From NCBI GenBank assembly GCA_038212305.1, contig JBBQUP010000047.1, positions 1-27,179 on the forward strand: 27,179 bases of DNA, read 5' to 3'. The DNA comes from JBBQUP01 sp038212305. Lineage in GTDB: Bacteria > Bacteroidota > Bacteroidia > Bacteroidales > Marinilabiliaceae. The position numbers and the translations under genes are program-made. The first letter of the stretch is position 1, and each line of letters starts with the position of its first letter. Shown here piece by piece: positions 25,901-27,179 of this stretch. The notes beneath the pieces were generated by a model. It was not told the origin of the DNA. It was given only the letters and a program-made list of their open reading frames with translations, and searched no databases.

Positions 25901-27179
25901 GCATTATGGTACATGGACATCGAAAGAATGGCAAAAACTATATGAGCAAGAGTTCGATAAGGGTTTTTTATCCGACATGTCCAATAAAAAATATTGGGTA
26001 CAAATACATAATGTGCCGGATGAAAAAATATGGAGTATTCGAACCATGCTTCGTAAAAAACTAATCGATTACATCAAGTTGCGAATCGAAAAGAACATGA
26101 TGAATCGACATGAAGATCCATCGCAAATACTTGATGTGTTGGAATCAATGGACGAAAATGCATTAACATTTGGATTTGCCCGCCGCTTTGCTACCTATAA
26201 ACGAGCACATTTGTTATTTACCGATTTAGATCGACTTTCTAGAATAGTGAATAACCCCGATTGCCCAGTTCAATTTATATTTGCAGGAAAAGCTCACCCA
26301 GCTGATGGGGCAGGCCAAGGTCTAATTCGAAACATTCTTGAAGTGTCGAAAAAACCTGAGTTTTTGGGGAAAGTAATTTTTCTTGAAAATTACGACATGG
26401 AATTAGCTAAACGATTAGTGAGTGGGGTAGATGTATGGCTGAATACGCCCACTCGTCCGCTCGAAGCATCGGGTACCAGTGGCGAAAAAGCAGAGCTAAA
26501 CGGTGTTCTTAATTTTAGTGTTTTAGATGGGTGGTGGTATGAGGGCTATAAAGAAGGAGCCGGTTGGGCATTAACCGATAAACAAACCTATTCGAACACA
26601 CAATTTCAAGACGAATTAGATGCTGCAACTATTTACAGTATGCTCGAAAATGAGATTATTCCGCTGTTTTACAAAAAGTCAGTTAACAATATTCCTACTG
26701 GTTGGGTTAGCTATATTAAAAATTCGATAGCGCAAATAGCACCAGAATTCACGACTAAACGAATGTTGGACGATTATTTAGCTCGATTTTACAATAAGCT
26801 ATACAAGCGATTCAAATCAGTTCGTGAAAACGATTACGCTCAAGCTTGCGAAATTGCTGCATGGAAGAGAAAGGTGTTGTCGGGATGGAATGATATTGAA
26901 GTGACAGATATTGACATGCCCGATATTTGGAAAAACGAATTGGGAATTGGCGATCATTACGAAGTAAATGTAACACTCGACTTGAAGAAACTTATTGGAA
27001 CAGAAGTTGGTCTTGAAATGGTATTTACTGATGGAAGTGATGATGTTAGAAATAAGATTATTGGAATTAAGGAGTTTGAGCAAATTAGAACCGATGGGAC
27101 TAAAGCTTACTTTAATATGCGACATCAATTAAAACTACCAGGAATATTTAAATTCGGAATTCGCATGTATCCTAAAAAC
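22989..27179 (+). CDS. GT3 glycogen synthase-GT35 glycogen phosphorylase fusion (C-terminus beyond window)
   Basis: One uninterrupted frame of 1397 codons runs from the ATG at 22989 to the edge. Residues 1 to about 550 are a GT3 glycogen synthase: FEASWEVCNKMGGIHTVL, AHFHEWMTGSGALYLK, TTHATTVGRSISGNG, and the E-x7-E motif in YYEPWGYTPVESLAF (E440, E448). After a short linker, residues from about 572 on are an alpha-glucan phosphorylase of GT35, starting with a DUF3417-like segment (VWKRIVVKSSLPDKI, RNLWWTWN). It continues with IAYFSMEYGIHSTLKIYSGG, CNEGHAAL, FTTHTPVPAGHD, FARRFATYKRA, and the PLP-binding EASGTSGEKAELNG (K1167). The last residues, GIRMYPKN, normally lie about 20 residues before the end of such proteins. 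One half adds glucose from a nucleotide sugar; the other releases glucose-1-phosphate. Both active sites look intact. Confidence 0.93.
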   Translation, partial: MIDSYLKPDYVFEASWEVCNKMGGIHTVLATKASTLKQELHDNLIFIGPDIWRGPEKNPEFIEDDSLFNDWKIILRNEGLNVRTGRWNIISKPIVLLIDFSPMVQQKDAILSKYWELFKVDSLSGEWDYVEAVLFGHATGNVVESFYKFYLNINTKVIAHFHEWMTGSGALYLKSNLPQVATVFTTHATTVGRSISGNGHDLYDHLLEYDGDAKARELNVISKHSIEKITAQKVDCFATVSDITAKECHQFFGREVDVVTPNGFEEDFVPKNAKFIQKRKEARTKLKSVAEALLGYEIPENSLFIANSGRYEFKNKGIDVFMDALKYLNEKSSNGCHVIVAFVLIPANTYGPRKDLMDKLANPSSQTILDNPFLTHGLNDLGYDPILNKIQDIHLSNNQNDNVKLIFVPSYLNGSDGIFNMQYYDVLIGMDLTVFPSYYEPWGYTPVESLAFSIPTITTDLAGFGIYAKQFSKGIDDGIEILTRNDSNSFETASEIARVIKHFCGRNDDEVKIIRAKAQYISSTVEWETLIKYYYKAYDIALKEVISRKDSLTVVQSEVRIKIKPEVSSFPVWKRIVVKSSLPDKIKSLHELSRNLWWTWNYTAAELFDEIDPVLWESTDRNPIMLLDKVSFDRLEELANNNDYAAKLNGVYDTFKAYLAKPFSTEQSIAYFSMEYGIHSTLKIYSGGLGILAGDYLKEASDCCVNMVAVGLLYRYGYFRQALSLSGDQLANYDAQEFSSLPLEEVRNSTGDPIIIQIDMPGRIVHARVMKASVGRIPLYLFDTDIPQNSQNDREITYKLYGGDWENRLKQEMVLGLGGVRLLNALNLNCDIYHCNEGHAALNNVQRLVNLTDRKFSFAESMEIVRASSLFTTHTPVPAGHDMFEEDLFRVYLRHIPEKLNISWDEFMNLGRETIGNTHEKFSMSVLAAKTSQEINGVSWLHGEVSKDMFKDIWKGYFAEEVPIGYVTNGVHYGTWTSKEWQKLYEQEFDKGFLSDMSNKKYWVQIHNVPDEKIWSIRTMLRKKLIDYIKLRIEKNMMNRHEDPSQILDVLESMDENALTFGFARRFATYKRAHLLFTDLDRLSRIVNNPDCPVQFIFAGKAHPADGAGQGLIRNILEVSKKPEFLGKVIFLENYDMELAKRLVSGVDVWLNTPTRPLEASGTSGEKAELNGVLNFSVLDGWWYEGYKEGAGWALTDKQTYSNTQFQDELDAATIYSMLENEIIPLFYKKSVNNIPTGWVSYIKNSIAQIAPEFTTKRMLDDYLARFYNKLYKRFKSVRENDYAQACEIAAWKRKVLSGWNDIEVTDIDMPDIWKNELGIGDHYEVNVTLDLKKLIGTEVGLEMVFTDGSDDVRNKIIGIKEFEQIRTDGTKAYFNMRHQLKLPGIFKFGIRMYPKN

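Noticed and set aside
26817..27128. 103-codon minus-strand ORF near the right edge
   Set aside because: Antisense shadow of the phosphorylase domain.
1..27179. CRISPR array, tRNA or rRNA genes, prophage or defence island
   Set aside because: No regularly spaced direct repeats, no cloverleaf-like sequences, and no transposase, integrase, nuclease-helicase or phage genes were seen on either strand.

Overview
The window looks like a chromosomal segment of a member of the Bacteroidota, most likely the Bacteroidales/Marinilabiliales side. The evidence is the low-GC coding style, near-absence of Shine-Dalgarno sequences, promoters of the Bacteroidota type (TTTG, then about 20 bp, then TAnnTTTG), the SufBCDSE-plus-DUF59 operon, the Bacteroidota form of alanine dehydrogenase, and a glycogen cluster containing a GT3-GT35 fusion. 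No tRNA, rRNA, CRISPR array or intact transposase is visible.

Layout. (1) Positions 1-1977, minus strand: rimP-nusA-infB (infB cut by the window edge), with a clear promoter and a leader hairpin that looks like an attenuator. (2) 2108-3215: a decayed DUF2062 membrane-protein gene broken by frameshifts and a nonsense codon, beside a 211-bp element with 39-bp terminal inverted repeats. (3) 3216-7307: tsaE and an atypical alanine dehydrogenase (plus strand), then a GAF-histidine kinase, nucleoside phosphorylase ppnP and a small secreted beta-barrel protein (minus strand). (4) 7466-13700: the suf iron-sulfur assembly operon (sufB, sufC, sufD, sufS, sufE, and a sufT-like gene), preceded by a perfect 7-1-7 palindrome of PerR/Fur type next to the -7 box. 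(5) 13713-13953: remnant of an antitoxin-like gene. (6) 14084-17648: queG, a GSCFA-domain protein and an SDR/DUF2867 protein. (7) 17736-27179: a glycogen region with debranching enzyme, GT4 glycosyltransferase, a GH57-like protein, and a very long GT3 glycogen synthase-GT35 phosphorylase fusion that runs off the right edge.

How it fits together. The suf genes form a complete sulfur-mobilising and scaffold set: SufS and SufE deliver persulfide to SufBCD, and SufT is a maturation factor. QueG, a two-cluster Fe-S enzyme, lies just downstream. The glycogen genes combine chain elongation (GT4 and GT3), branch removal (debranching enzyme) and phosphorolysis (GT35).

The points most worth checking are: the synthase-phosphorylase fusion; the GH57-like protein whose acid/base aspartate is replaced; two homologous ~155-168 bp repeats in inverted orientation bracketing three glycogen genes; the PerR-like operator at suf; an alanine dehydrogenase homologue lacking three active-site residues; and two decayed genes recognisable only by reading across frames. 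I do not see a wholly new defence or mobile system here.
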